From contig NZ_NIQU01000007.1 of assembly GCF_002741105.1 (NCBI RefSeq), positions 1 through 64,000 on the forward strand: a DNA stretch of 64,000 bases. Reading direction: 5' to 3'. The notes under the pieces were generated by a model. The model saw only the letters and a program-made list of their open reading frames with translations. It did no database searches and was not told the origin of the DNA. The first letter of the stretch is position 1; every line of letters begins with the position of its first letter. Origin of the DNA: Pseudomonas sediminis (GTDB lineage Bacteria; Pseudomonadota; Gammaproteobacteria; Pseudomonadales; Pseudomonadaceae). Shown here piece by piece: positions 41,820 through 50,263 of the stretch. The translations under genes and the position numbers were made by a program.

Positions 41820-43092
41820 TCGCCTGCGCCCCCTGCTGTTGGGCGCAGCACTGCTGGCGGCAACGGCTCAGGCCCAGGTTCGCCCACTGGATCGCGTCGT
41901 GGCCATCGTCGACAACGACGTGGTCATGCAGAGCCAACTCGACGCTCGCCTGCGTGAAGTGCAGCAAACCATCGACAAGCGCGGCGGCGCCCTGCCTCCT
42001 GGCAACGTACTCAGCCAGCAGGTGCTTGAGCGCCTGATCATCGAGAACATCCAGCTGCAGATCGGCGACCGCTCCGGCATTCGCATCACCGACGAAGAAC
42101 TGAACCAGGCCATGGGCACCATCGCTCAGCGCAATGGCATGAGCCTGGAGCAGTTCCGTGAAGCACTGGCACGCGACGGTCTGTCCTATGCCGATGCACG
42201 TGACCAGGTGCGTCGCGAGATGGTCATCAGCCGTGTGCGCCAGCGCCGCGTGGCCGAACGCATTCAGGTTACCGATCAGGAAGTGCAGAACTTCCTCGCT
42301 TCCGACCTGGGCAAGATGCAGCTGTCGGAAGAATTCCGCCTGGCCAACATCCTGATTCCGGTTTCCGAAGGTGCGTCCTCCAGCGAAATCCAGACGGCCG
42401 ACCGTCTGGCGCAGGAGGTTTATCAGCAACTGCAGCAAGGCGCGGACTTCGCCCAACTGGCTGTTTCTCGCTCTGCCAGCGAGAACGCCCTGGAAGGCGG
42501 TGAAATGGGCTGGCGTAAAGCGGGTCAGCTGCCTCCGCCGTTCGACAACATGATCAGCCAACTGAACCCGGGCGAGGTTACCGAGCCGGTGCGTACGCCA
42601 GGCGGTTTCATCATCCTCAAGCTGATCGAGAAGCGCGGCGGCGACACCCAGGTGCGCGACGAAGTGCACGTGCGCCATATCCTGATCAAGCCCAGCGAGA
42701 TTCGCAGCGAAGAAGAAACTCGTCGTCTGGTCGAGCGCCTGTATCAGCGTATCGTCGATGGTGAGGATTTCGCCGAGCTGGCGAAGAGCTTCTCCGAGGA
42801 CCCGGGCTCCGCGCTCAACGGCGGCGATCTGAACTGGATCGACCCGAACGCCCTGGTGCCCGAATTCCGCGAGGTGATGAACAACACCCCCAGCGGCGAG
42901 CTGTCCAAGCCGTTCAAGAGCCCTTACGGCTGGCATGTGCTGGAAGTCATGGGCCGTCGCGCCACTGACAGCAGCGCGCAGTTCCGCGAGCAACAAGCCG
43001 TTAACGTGCTGCGCAACCGCAAGTACGATGAGGAACTGCAGGCCTGGCTGCGCCAGATCCGCGACGAAGCCTACGTCGAGACCAAGCTGTAA
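41800..43092 (+). CDS. surA: Periplasmic chaperone/peptidyl-prolyl isomerase SurA
   Basis: Folds and delivers outer-membrane proteins, including LptD, to the BAM complex. The product has a signal peptide (about 1-24, ending in TAQAQ), an N-terminal chaperone domain (about 25-170) and two parvulin PPIase domains (about 175-275 and 285-385; the second has VRHILIKPS and FAELAKSFSEDPGS). GTG 41800 gives 430 residues, the size I recall for P. aeruginosa SurA; a GTG at 41794 is an alternative. Its start overlaps lptD, so chaperone and main client are co-expressed. Confidence 0.94.
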   Translation: MKTKLSDRLRPLLLGAALLAATAQAQVRPLDRVVAIVDNDVVMQSQLDARLREVQQTIDKRGGALPPGNVLSQQVLERLIIENIQLQIGDRSGIRITDEELNQAMGTIAQRNGMSLEQFREALARDGLSYADARDQVRREMVISRVRQRRVAERIQVTDQEVQNFLASDLGKMQLSEEFRLANILIPVSEGASSSEIQTADRLAQEVYQQLQQGADFAQLAVSRSASENALEGGEMGWRKAGQLPPPFDNMISQLNPGEVTEPVRTPGGFIILKLIEKRGGDTQVRDEVHVRHILIKPSEIRSEEETRRLVERLYQRIVDGEDFAELAKSFSEDPGSALNGGDLNWIDPNALVPEFREVMNNTPSGELSKPFKSPYGWHVLEVMGRRATDSSAQFREQQAVNVLRNRKYDEELQAWLRQIRDEAYVETKL

Positions 43093-43109
43093 CAGCATCA
43101 TCGCGTACG

Positions 43110-43136
43110 AAAGCCCGGCCCTGTGCCGGGCTTTTT
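43110..43136 (+). terminator. Intrinsic terminator after surA
   Basis: AAAGCCCGGC (43110-43119) pairs with GCCGGGCTTT (43125-43134) and the strand continues in T residues. It lies between surA and pdxA, so pdxA may also have its own promoter or depend on read-through. Confidence 0.85.
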
Positions 43137-43191
43137 CGTTATTGGCCCGGCAGCGTAAACTGACGCCCCCGCGCCCACACAGAGAGCGACC

Positions 43192-44187
43192 ATGACTGCG
43201 CAGCAATGCTTTGCCCTCACCCCAGGCGAGCCCGCCGGCATCGGCCCCGACCTCTGCCTGCTGCTGGCCCAACAGGCCCAGCCTGCGCCACTGGTCGCCA
43301 TCGCCAGTCGCGAGCTACTGGCAGAGCGCGCGGAGCGATTAGGGCTGAGTATCGAATTGCTGATCGTTGACCCACAACGATTGCCAGGCAAACCGGCAGC
43401 AGCAGGCGCTCTTTATGTCTGGGACACGCCGCTGGCAGCTCCCGCAACCCCAGGCAAACTGACGCCCGCGAACTCCGCCTACGTGCTGGAAACCCTCACT
43501 CGCGCAGGCCAAGGCTGCCTGGACGGAACCTTCGCCGGCATGATCACCGCCCCCGTGCACAAAGGTGTGATCAACGAAGCTGGTATCGCTTTCTCCGGCC
43601 ACACCGAGTTTCTCGCCGAGCTGACCCACACCGAGCAGGTGGTGATGATGCTGGCAACCCGCGGCTTACGTGTGGCGCTGGTCACCACCCATTTGCCCCT
43701 GAAGGACGTTGCAGCCGCTATCACAGCCGAGCGCCTGGAACGCGTCACGCGCATCCTGCATACAGATCTGCAAGGTAAATTCGGTATCGCCCAACCGCGC
43801 ATTCTGGTCTGCGGGCTCAACCCCCACGCCGGCGAAGGCGGCCATCTGGGTCGCGAGGAAATCGAGATCATCGAGCCGACGCTGGAACGTCTGCGCACGG
43901 AAGGCATGAACCTGATCGGTCCGCTGCCGGCCGACACCCTGTTCACCCCCAAGTATCTCGAACAGGCCGATGCGGTATTGGCCATGTACCACGACCAGGG
44001 CCTGCCGGTGCTCAAGTTCAAGGGCTTCGGCGCCGCGCTGAACGTCACACTGGGCCTGCCGATCATCCGCACCTCGGTAGATCATGGCACCGCGCTGGAC
44101 CTGGCCGGCACTGGCAAGGTCGACATCGGCAGCCTGCAGGTGGCGCTGGAGACCGCCTACCAGATGGCCGCCAGCGGCACGACATGA
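43192..44187 (+). CDS. pdxA: 4-hydroxythreonine-4-phosphate dehydrogenase
   Basis: NAD-dependent step of pyridoxal phosphate synthesis that yields the amine substrate for PdxJ. The 331-residue product has TPGEPAGIGPDL (10-21), the metal-ligand regions ITAPVHKG, FSGHTEFLAEL and TTHLPLKDV, and CGLNPHAGEGGHLG with FKGFGAALNVTLGLPIIRTSVDHGTALD. Length normal. It lies between surA and rsmA as in most gammaproteobacteria. Confidence 0.96.
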   Translation: MTAQQCFALTPGEPAGIGPDLCLLLAQQAQPAPLVAIASRELLAERAERLGLSIELLIVDPQRLPGKPAAAGALYVWDTPLAAPATPGKLTPANSAYVLETLTRAGQGCLDGTFAGMITAPVHKGVINEAGIAFSGHTEFLAELTHTEQVVMMLATRGLRVALVTTHLPLKDVAAAITAERLERVTRILHTDLQGKFGIAQPRILVCGLNPHAGEGGHLGREEIEIIEPTLERLRTEGMNLIGPLPADTLFTPKYLEQADAVLAMYHDQGLPVLKFKGFGAALNVTLGLPIIRTSVDHGTALDLAGTGKVDIGSLQVALETAYQMAASGTT

Positions 44188-44300
44188 GCCGCTGAGGCCA
44201 CGGCCCGCGCCCCCGACGCCATTCGCTGGTAGACTGTGCGACTTTCTTTTTTGCATCCAGCCTCGAGCAACACGACTCGGGGCGTTGCGCGGAGCCGTAC

Positions 44301-45110
44301 ATGTCCGAATATCAACACCGCGCGCGCAAGCGCTTCGGCCAGAACTTCCTGCATGATGCCGGGGTAATCGACCGTATCCTGCGCGCCATTCGCGCCAAGG
44401 AAGATGAACGCCTGCTGGAGATCGGCCCAGGCCAGGGCGCCATTACCGAGGGTTTGCTCGGTAGCGGCGCGCAGCTCGACGTGATCGAGCTCGACCTCGA
44501 CCTGATCCCCATCCTGCAAAACAGGTTCGGCGACAATCCGCGCTTTCGCCTGAATCAGGGCGACGCACTGAAATTCGACTTCGCCCGCCTCGAGGCGCCA
44601 CCGCGCAGCCTGCGCGTGGTCGGCAACCTGCCCTACAACATCTCCACGCCGCTGATTTTTCACCTGCTGGACAACGCACCGCTGATTCGCGACATGCACT
44701 TCATGCTGCAGAAGGAAGTGGTCGAGCGCATGGCCGCAGGCCCGGGCGGCGGCGACTGGGGCCGCCTGTCGATCATGGTGCAATACCAGTGCCGCGTGGA
44801 ACATCTGTTCAACGTCGGCCCCGGCGCCTTCAACCCACCACCCAAGGTCGACTCGGCCATCGTGCGCCTGGTGCCGCACGAGACCTTGCCGCACCCTGCC
44901 AAGGACCACCGCCTGCTCGAGCGCGTCGTGCGCGAAGCCTTCAATCAGCGCCGCAAGACCCTGCGCAACACGCTCAAGCAGTTGATGCCAGCCGATGCCA
45001 TCGAGGCCGCGGGGGTCGACGGCAGCCTGCGCCCCGAGCAACTGGATCTGGCCGCCTTCGTCCGCCTGGCCGACCAACTGGCTCTACAGCCCTCTGCTGC
45101 GCAGGACTAA
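44301..45110 (+). CDS. rsmA: 16S rRNA dimethyladenosine transferase RsmA (KsgA)
   Basis: Methylates A1518 and A1519 in helix 45 of 16S rRNA and acts as a late checkpoint of small-subunit assembly. The 269-residue product has RKRFGQNFLHD, the SAM-binding LLEIGPGQGAITEGLL, the catalytic VVGNLPYNISTPLIF and the C-terminal KTLRNTLKQL. GGAG lies before the ATG at 44301. Here rsmA means the rRNA methylase, not the CsrA-type regulator of the same symbol in Pseudomonas. Confidence 0.96.
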   Translation: MSEYQHRARKRFGQNFLHDAGVIDRILRAIRAKEDERLLEIGPGQGAITEGLLGSGAQLDVIELDLDLIPILQNRFGDNPRFRLNQGDALKFDFARLEAPPRSLRVVGNLPYNISTPLIFHLLDNAPLIRDMHFMLQKEVVERMAAGPGGGDWGRLSIMVQYQCRVEHLFNVGPGAFNPPPKVDSAIVRLVPHETLPHPAKDHRLLERVVREAFNQRRKTLRNTLKQLMPADAIEAAGVDGSLRPEQLDLAAFVRLADQLALQPSAAQD

Positions 45111-45139
45111 ACTGCAATCACGCCCAACGGATCATTCGC

Positions 45140-45520
45140 ATGTCCGACCCTCGTTATCAGATCGACGTCAGCGTCACCACCCGCTACCTGGCAGCGCAGT
45201 CGCAGCCGGAGCAGAGCCGCTACGCGTTCTCCTACACCGTGACCATCGTCAATAACGGCGAGCTGCCCGCTCAGCTGTTGTCGCGCCACTGGATTATCAC
45301 CGACGGCGACGGTCGCGTGCAGGAAGTGCGCGGCGCCGGTGTGATCGGCCAGCAACCGCATATCGAGCCCGGCGCCAGCCACACCTACAGCAGCGGAACG
45401 GTCATGACCACCCAGGTCGGCACCATGCAGGGCAGCTACCAGATGCTCGCCGAAGACGGCAAACGCTTCGATGCGACCATCACGCCGTTCCGTCTGGCTG
45501 TGCCAGGGGCCCTTCACTGA
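45140..45520 (+). CDS. apaG: ApaG protein
   Basis: A 126-residue beta-sandwich protein (DUF525/ApaG fold) of uncertain biochemical role, conserved beside rsmA and apaH. It shows FSYTVTIVNNGELPAQLLSRHWIITDGDGRVQEVRGAGVIG in pieces typical of the family, and QPHIEPGASHTYSSGT near residue 71-86. The start at 45140 gives the normal length. It ends where apaH begins (one-base overlap, TGATG). Confidence 0.93.
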   Translation: MSDPRYQIDVSVTTRYLAAQSQPEQSRYAFSYTVTIVNNGELPAQLLSRHWIITDGDGRVQEVRGAGVIGQQPHIEPGASHTYSSGTVMTTQVGTMQGSYQMLAEDGKRFDATITPFRLAVPGALH

Positions 45521-46338
45521 TGGCGGTGTATGCCGTCGGCGACCTGCAGGGTTGCCTCAAACCGCTCCAGTGCCTGCTCGAGCAAGTGTCTTTCGATCCC
45601 GCGCATGACCAACTGTGGCTTGTGGGCGACCTGGTCAACCGCGGCCCGCAGTCGCTGGAAACCCTGCGTTTCCTCTACTCCATCCGCCAGGCGGTCACCT
45701 GCGTGCTGGGCAACCACGACCTGCACTTGCTGGCGGTGGCGCACAACATCGAGCGCCTGAAGAAGGGCGATACCCTGCGCGAGATTCTCGATGCGCCGGA
45801 TCGCAACGACCTGCTCGACTGGCTGCGCATGCAGAAACTGGTGCACCACGACGCCGAGCGCAAGGTGACCCTGGTGCATGCCGGCATCCCGCCGCACTGG
45901 ACACTGAGCAAGGCGCTGCGCCGTGCCGCTGAAGTCGAAGAGGCACTGCGTGACGATGCTCGTCTGCCGCTGTTTCTCGATGGCATGTACGGTAACGAGC
46001 CGGCCAAGTGGAACAAGGAACTGCACGGCGTGACCCGCCTGCGGGTGATCACCAACTATTTCACCCGCATGCGCTTCTGCAAGGCCGACGGCACCCTGGA
46101 CCTCAAGAGCAAGGAAGGCGTCGGCAGCGCACCGTCCGGCTTCGCACCCTGGTTCAGCTACCCACAGCGCAAGATGCGCGGCGAGAAGATCATCTTCGGC
46201 CACTGGGCAGCACTGGAGGGCAACTGCCCGGAACCAGGCCTCTACGCGCTGGATACCGGCTGCGTCTGGGGCGGCGCGATGACCCTGCTCGATGTCGATA
46301 GCGGCGCACTTCACCGCTGCACCTGCCCCAAAGAATAA
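45520..46338 (+). CDS. apaH: Diadenosine tetraphosphatase (symmetrical)
   Basis: Hydrolyses Ap4A to two ADP and removes Np4 caps from RNA in E. coli. The 272-residue metallophosphatase has GDLQGC (7-12), GDLVNRGPQSLE, LGNHDLHLLAV and VHAGIPPHW, which carry the metal ligands, and the later FGHWAALEG. It starts on the last base of the apaG stop codon. Confidence 0.95.
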   Translation: MAVYAVGDLQGCLKPLQCLLEQVSFDPAHDQLWLVGDLVNRGPQSLETLRFLYSIRQAVTCVLGNHDLHLLAVAHNIERLKKGDTLREILDAPDRNDLLDWLRMQKLVHHDAERKVTLVHAGIPPHWTLSKALRRAAEVEEALRDDARLPLFLDGMYGNEPAKWNKELHGVTRLRVITNYFTRMRFCKADGTLDLKSKEGVGSAPSGFAPWFSYPQRKMRGEKIIFGHWAALEGNCPEPGLYALDTGCVWGGAMTLLDVDSGALHRCTCPKE

Positions 46339-46370
46339 GCCCGCCACCCACCTGGTAAAGGTCCCCGAAC

Positions 46371-46700
46371 ATGAGCGAATTCAAGCGTATCTCCCCGCAA
46401 CAGGCGCAAGAACTGCGCACCCAGGGCGCCGTCGTGGTCGACATTCGCGACCCACAGAGCTTCGCCAATGGTCATATCAGCGGCTCGCGCCACCTGGACA
46501 ACCACTCGCTGCATGACTTCATCACTAAGGCCGACCTCGACGCGCCACTGATCGTTTCCTGCTACCACGGCAACTCCAGCCAGGGCGCCGCGGCCTACCT
46601 GGTCGGTCAGGGTTTTTCCGAGGTGTATAGCCTCGATGGTGGTTTCGAGTTGTGGCACGCCACTTACCCGAGCGAAACCACGCAAAGCAACGAAGAATAA
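46371..46700 (+). CDS. glpE: Thiosulfate sulfurtransferase GlpE (single rhodanese domain)
   Basis: A 109-residue cytoplasmic rhodanese. The active-site loop CYHGNSSQGAA carries the sulfur-accepting cysteine (about residue 64), and the N-terminal VVVDIRDPQSFANGHISGSRHL is typical. Length matches E. coli GlpE. It follows apaH by 32 bases and ends the lptD-to-glpE run. Confidence 0.94.
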   Translation: MSEFKRISPQQAQELRTQGAVVVDIRDPQSFANGHISGSRHLDNHSLHDFITKADLDAPLIVSCYHGNSSQGAAAYLVGQGFSEVYSLDGGFELWHATYPSETTQSNEE

Positions 46701-46711
46701 ATTTCTTCAGC

Positions 46712-46740
46712 CGGCAGGCCGCGCCCGCTCTGGCCTGCCG
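46712..46740 (+). terminator. Possible terminator after glpE
   Basis: CGGCAGGCC (46712-46720) pairs perfectly with GGCCTGCCG (46732-46740) around an 11-base loop. The tail is CCCTTTCCC, a weak T-tract. The remaining 46741-46984 holds the prkA promoter region, with TTGACG at 46786-46791 as a possible -35; no good -10 at standard spacing was seen. Confidence 0.5.
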
Positions 46741-46984
46741 CCCTTTCCCGACGCACGGTAACATCCCGTTATCGTTGTCCCGCCCTTGACGCTCTGCAGA
46801 ACGAACTATCCTGTTACTCAGGCCATCCCACTGAAGGTAGAGCCGGCAAACCGGCATCGGGCCATCGGTAACGACTTTTGGGTTTTGGGGGATTCTTCCC
46901 GACTTGTATCCGAGCCGGGGTTACCCAGCACCTGCACGCACGACCGATCCCGAGCCAGCTTTCAGCATCGAGCGAGGTGAAGTC

Positions 46985-48907
46985 ATGAGCATTTTCAGTC
47001 ACTTCCAACAACGTTTCGAGGCGACCCGCCAGGAGGAGTACTCGCTGCAGGAGTACCTCGAACTGTGCAAACAGGATCGCAGCGCCTACGCCACTGCGGC
47101 CGAACGCCTGCTGATGGCCATTGGTGAACCGGAGTTGCTGGACACCTCCAGCGACTCCCGGCTGTCACGCATCTTCTCCAACAAGGTCATCCGCCGCTAT
47201 CCGGCCTTTGCCGACTTCCACGGTATGGAAGAGTGCATCGACCAGATCGTCTCCTACTTCCGCCATGCTGCTCAGGGCCTGGAAGAGAAGAAACAGATCC
47301 TTTATCTGCTCGGCCCGGTGGGTGGCGGCAAATCCTCGCTGGCCGAGAAACTCAAGCAACTGATGGAGAAGGTGCCCTTCTACGCCATCAAGGGCTCACC
47401 GGTGTTCGAATCGCCGCTGGGGCTGTTCAACGCCACCGAAGACGGTGCGATCCTCGAAGAGGACTACGGCATCCCGCGCCGGTATCTCAGCTCGATCATG
47501 TCGCCCTGGGCCACCAAACGCCTGCAGGAGTTCGGCGGCGACATCAGCCAGTTCCGCGTGGTCAAACTCTACCCCTCGATCCTCAATCAGATCGCCGTGG
47601 CCAAGACCGAGCCGGGCGACGAGAACAACCAGGACATCTCTGCCCTGGTCGGCAAGGTGGACATCCGCAAGCTGGAGGAATACCCGCAGAACGACGCCGA
47701 TGCCTACAGCTACTCGGGCGCGCTGTGCCGGGCCAACCAGGGCCTGATGGAATTCGTCGAGATGTTCAAGGCGCCGATCAAGGTGCTGCACCCGCTGCTG
47801 ACCGCCACCCAGGAAGGCAACTACAACAGCACCGAAGGCCTCGGCGCGATCCCCTACAGCGGCATCCTGCTGGCCCACTCCAACGAGTCCGAGTGGCACA
47901 GCTTCCGTAACAACAAGAACAACGAGGCCTTCATCGACCGTATCTACATCGTCAAGGTGCCCTACTGCCTGCGCGTGACTGACGAGATCAAGATCTACGA
48001 CAAGCTGTTGATCAACAGCTCGCTGGCCAAGGCCCATTGCGCGCCGGACACCCTGAAGATGCTTGCCCAGTTCTCCACCCTGTCACGCCTGAAAGAGCCG
48101 GAGAACTCCAACATCTACTCGAAGATGCGCGTCTACGACGGCGAGAATCTCAAGGACACCGACCCGAAAGCTAAATCGATCCAGGAGTACCGTGACAGCG
48201 CCGGCGTCGACGAGGGCATGAACGGTCTGTCGACCCGCTTCGCCTTCAAGATTCTGTCCAAGGTGTTCAACTTCGACCCGCACGAAGTGGCCGCCAACCC
48301 GGTACACCTGCTCTACGTGCTGGAGCAGCAGATCGAGCAGGAACAGTTCCCTGCCGAAGTACGCGAGCGCTACCTGCGCTACATCAAGGAATACCTGGCA
48401 CCGCGCTACATCGAGTTCATCGGCAAGGAAATCCAGACCGCTTACCTGGAGTCCTACAGCGAGTACGGGCAGAACATCTTCGACCGCTACGTGCTGTACG
48501 CCGACTTCTGGATTCAGGATCAGGAATACCGCGATCCGGAAACCGGCGAGATCCTCAACCGCGTCGCCCTCAACGAGGAGCTGGAGAAGATCGAGAAGCC
48601 GGCCGGCATCAGCAACCCGAAGGACTTCCGCAACGAGATCGTCAACTTCGTGCTGCGCGCCCGCGCCAACAACAATGGCAAGAACCCCACCTGGCTCAGC
48701 TACGAGAAACTGCGGGTGGTGATCGAGAAGAAGATGTTCTCCAACACCGAGGACCTGCTCCCGGTCATCAGCTTCAACGCCAAGGGCAGCAAGGAGGATC
48801 AGCAGAAGCACAACGACTTCGTCAAACGCATGGTCGAGCGCGGCTACACCGAGAAGCAGGTACGCCTGCTATCGGAGTGGTACCTGCGGGTTCGCAAGTC
48901 TCAGTAA
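46985..48907 (+). CDS. yeaG: PrkA-type serine protein kinase/AAA protein (YeaG)
   Basis: A 640-residue PrkA-family protein: AAA-like N-terminal domain with Walker A GPVGGGKSS (about 109-117) and a C-terminal kinase-like PrkA domain (about 390-620). In E. coli YeaG, with YeaH, is a stress and nitrogen-starvation factor; in Bacillus PrkA affects sporulation. The ATG at 46985 (MSIFSHFQQRF) follows GAGGTGA. It heads the yeaG-yeaH-spoVR run, a widely conserved three-gene set whose joint mechanism is not established. Confidence 0.94.
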   Translation: MSIFSHFQQRFEATRQEEYSLQEYLELCKQDRSAYATAAERLLMAIGEPELLDTSSDSRLSRIFSNKVIRRYPAFADFHGMEECIDQIVSYFRHAAQGLEEKKQILYLLGPVGGGKSSLAEKLKQLMEKVPFYAIKGSPVFESPLGLFNATEDGAILEEDYGIPRRYLSSIMSPWATKRLQEFGGDISQFRVVKLYPSILNQIAVAKTEPGDENNQDISALVGKVDIRKLEEYPQNDADAYSYSGALCRANQGLMEFVEMFKAPIKVLHPLLTATQEGNYNSTEGLGAIPYSGILLAHSNESEWHSFRNNKNNEAFIDRIYIVKVPYCLRVTDEIKIYDKLLINSSLAKAHCAPDTLKMLAQFSTLSRLKEPENSNIYSKMRVYDGENLKDTDPKAKSIQEYRDSAGVDEGMNGLSTRFAFKILSKVFNFDPHEVAANPVHLLYVLEQQIEQEQFPAEVRERYLRYIKEYLAPRYIEFIGKEIQTAYLESYSEYGQNIFDRYVLYADFWIQDQEYRDPETGEILNRVALNEELEKIEKPAGISNPKDFRNEIVNFVLRARANNNGKNPTWLSYEKLRVVIEKKMFSNTEDLLPVISFNAKGSKEDQQKHNDFVKRMVERGYTEKQVRLLSEWYLRVRKSQ

Positions 48908-48945
48908 GCCCTGTCCGGCGCGCGCCGCGTGCCGGGTCATTCGCT

Positions 48946-48969
48946 GCCCGCCTGTGGCTACGGGCGGGC
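48946..48969 (+). other. Intercistronic hairpin between yeaG and yeaH
   Basis: GCCCGCC (48946-48952) pairs with GGCGGGC (48963-48969) around a 10-base loop, ending 12 bases before the yeaH ATG. With no T-run it is more likely a stabilising or translation-modulating element than a terminator. Confidence 0.45.
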
Positions 48970-48981
48970 TAGGGAGACGTC

Positions 48982-50253
48982 ATGAGCTACGTGATCGACC
49001 GACGCCTCAACGGCAAAAACAAGAGCACGGTGAACCGCCAGCGCTTTTTGCGGCGTTACCGTGAACACATCAAGAAGGCGGTGGAGGAAGCCGTCAGCCG
49101 ACGCTCCATCACTGACATGGAGCACGGCGAGCAGATCAGCATTCCCGGGCGCGATATCGATGAGCCGGTATTGCATCACGGGCGTGGCGGCAAACAGACC
49201 ATCGTCCACCCCGGCAACAAGGAATTCACCACTGGCGAACGCATCCCGCGCCCTCAGGGTGGCGGCGGTGGCCGTGGCAGCGGCAAGGCGAGCAACTCCG
49301 GCGAAGGCATGGACGAGTTCGTGTTCCAGATCACCCAGGAGGAATTTCTCGACTTCATGTTCGAGGATCTGGAGCTGCCAAACCTGGTCAAGCGCCACCT
49401 CACCGGTGCGGAAACTTTCAAGACCGTACGCGCCGGCATCAGCAACGAAGGCAACCCCTCGCGTATCAACATCGTCCGCACCCTGCGCTCGGCTCATGCA
49501 AGACGTATCGCCCTGTCCGGCTCCAGTCGCGCCAAGCTGCGCGAAGCCAAGGCCGAACTGGAGCGACTGCGACGTGAAGAACCAGACAATTTCGGCGATA
49601 TCCAGGCGATTCAGGAGGAGATCGAACGTCTCAGCGCGCGCATTCATCGCGTGCCTTTTCTCGACACCTTCGACCTCAAGTACAACCTGCTGACCAAACA
49701 GCCCAATCCCAGCTCCAAGGCAGTGATGTTCTGCCTGATGGACGTGTCCGGCTCGATGACGCAGGCCACCAAGGACGTGGCCAAGCGCTTCTTCATCCTC
49801 CTGTACCTGTTCCTCAAGCGGAACTACGACAAGATCGACGTGGTGTTCATCCGCCACCACACCAGTGCCAAGGAAGTGGACGAGGAGGAGTTCTTCTACT
49901 CCCGCGAGACCGGCGGCACCATCGTATCCAGCGCCCTGAAGCTGATGCAGGAAGTGATGGCCGAGCGCTACCCGATCAACGAGTGGAACATCTACGCCGC
50001 CCAAGCGTCGGACGGCGACAACTGGAACGACGATTCACCGGTGTGCAGGGATATATTGATCAACCAGATCATGCCGTTCGTGCAGTACTTCACCTACGTC
50101 GAGATCACCCCACGTGAGCACCAGGCGCTGTGGTTCGAGTACGAACAGGTGGCCGAGGCCTTCGCCGACAGCTTCGCCCAGCAGCAACTGGTGTCCGCCG
50201 CGGACATCTACCCGGTGTTCCGCGAACTGTTCCAGCGTCGCCTGGTGAGCTGA
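48982..50253 (+). CDS. yeaH: UPF0229 protein YeaH (vWA-like domain)
   Basis: A 423-residue protein of the UPF0229/YeaH family, partner of YeaG. The N-terminus is basic (RRLNGKNKSTVNRQRFLRRYREHIK); a glycine-rich patch (about 88-98) precedes a coiled stretch (about 180-215). A von Willebrand A-like domain follows with a MIDAS-type motif MDVSGSMTQ (about 253-261). vWA partners of AAA proteins usually act as substrate adaptors, so it may be the adaptor for YeaG. AGGGAG precedes the ATG at 48982. Confidence 0.93.
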   Translation: MSYVIDRRLNGKNKSTVNRQRFLRRYREHIKKAVEEAVSRRSITDMEHGEQISIPGRDIDEPVLHHGRGGKQTIVHPGNKEFTTGERIPRPQGGGGGRGSGKASNSGEGMDEFVFQITQEEFLDFMFEDLELPNLVKRHLTGAETFKTVRAGISNEGNPSRINIVRTLRSAHARRIALSGSSRAKLREAKAELERLRREEPDNFGDIQAIQEEIERLSARIHRVPFLDTFDLKYNLLTKQPNPSSKAVMFCLMDVSGSMTQATKDVAKRFFILLYLFLKRNYDKIDVVFIRHHTSAKEVDEEEFFYSRETGGTIVSSALKLMQEVMAERYPINEWNIYAAQASDGDNWNDDSPVCRDILINQIMPFVQYFTYVEITPREHQALWFEYEQVAEAFADSFAQQQLVSAADIYPVFRELFQRRLVS

Positions 50254-50263
50254 GGGCCAAGCC

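Noticed and set aside
41725..43272. A 515-codon minus-strand open frame
   Set aside because: Antisense to surA and the start of pdxA; also crosses the surA terminator hairpin, so it cannot be a normal gene.
46741..46984. A sigma-54 or clear sigma-70 promoter for yeaG
   Set aside because: Scanned for GG-N10-GC in consensus context and for a -10 at standard distance from TTGACG (46786); none was convincing.
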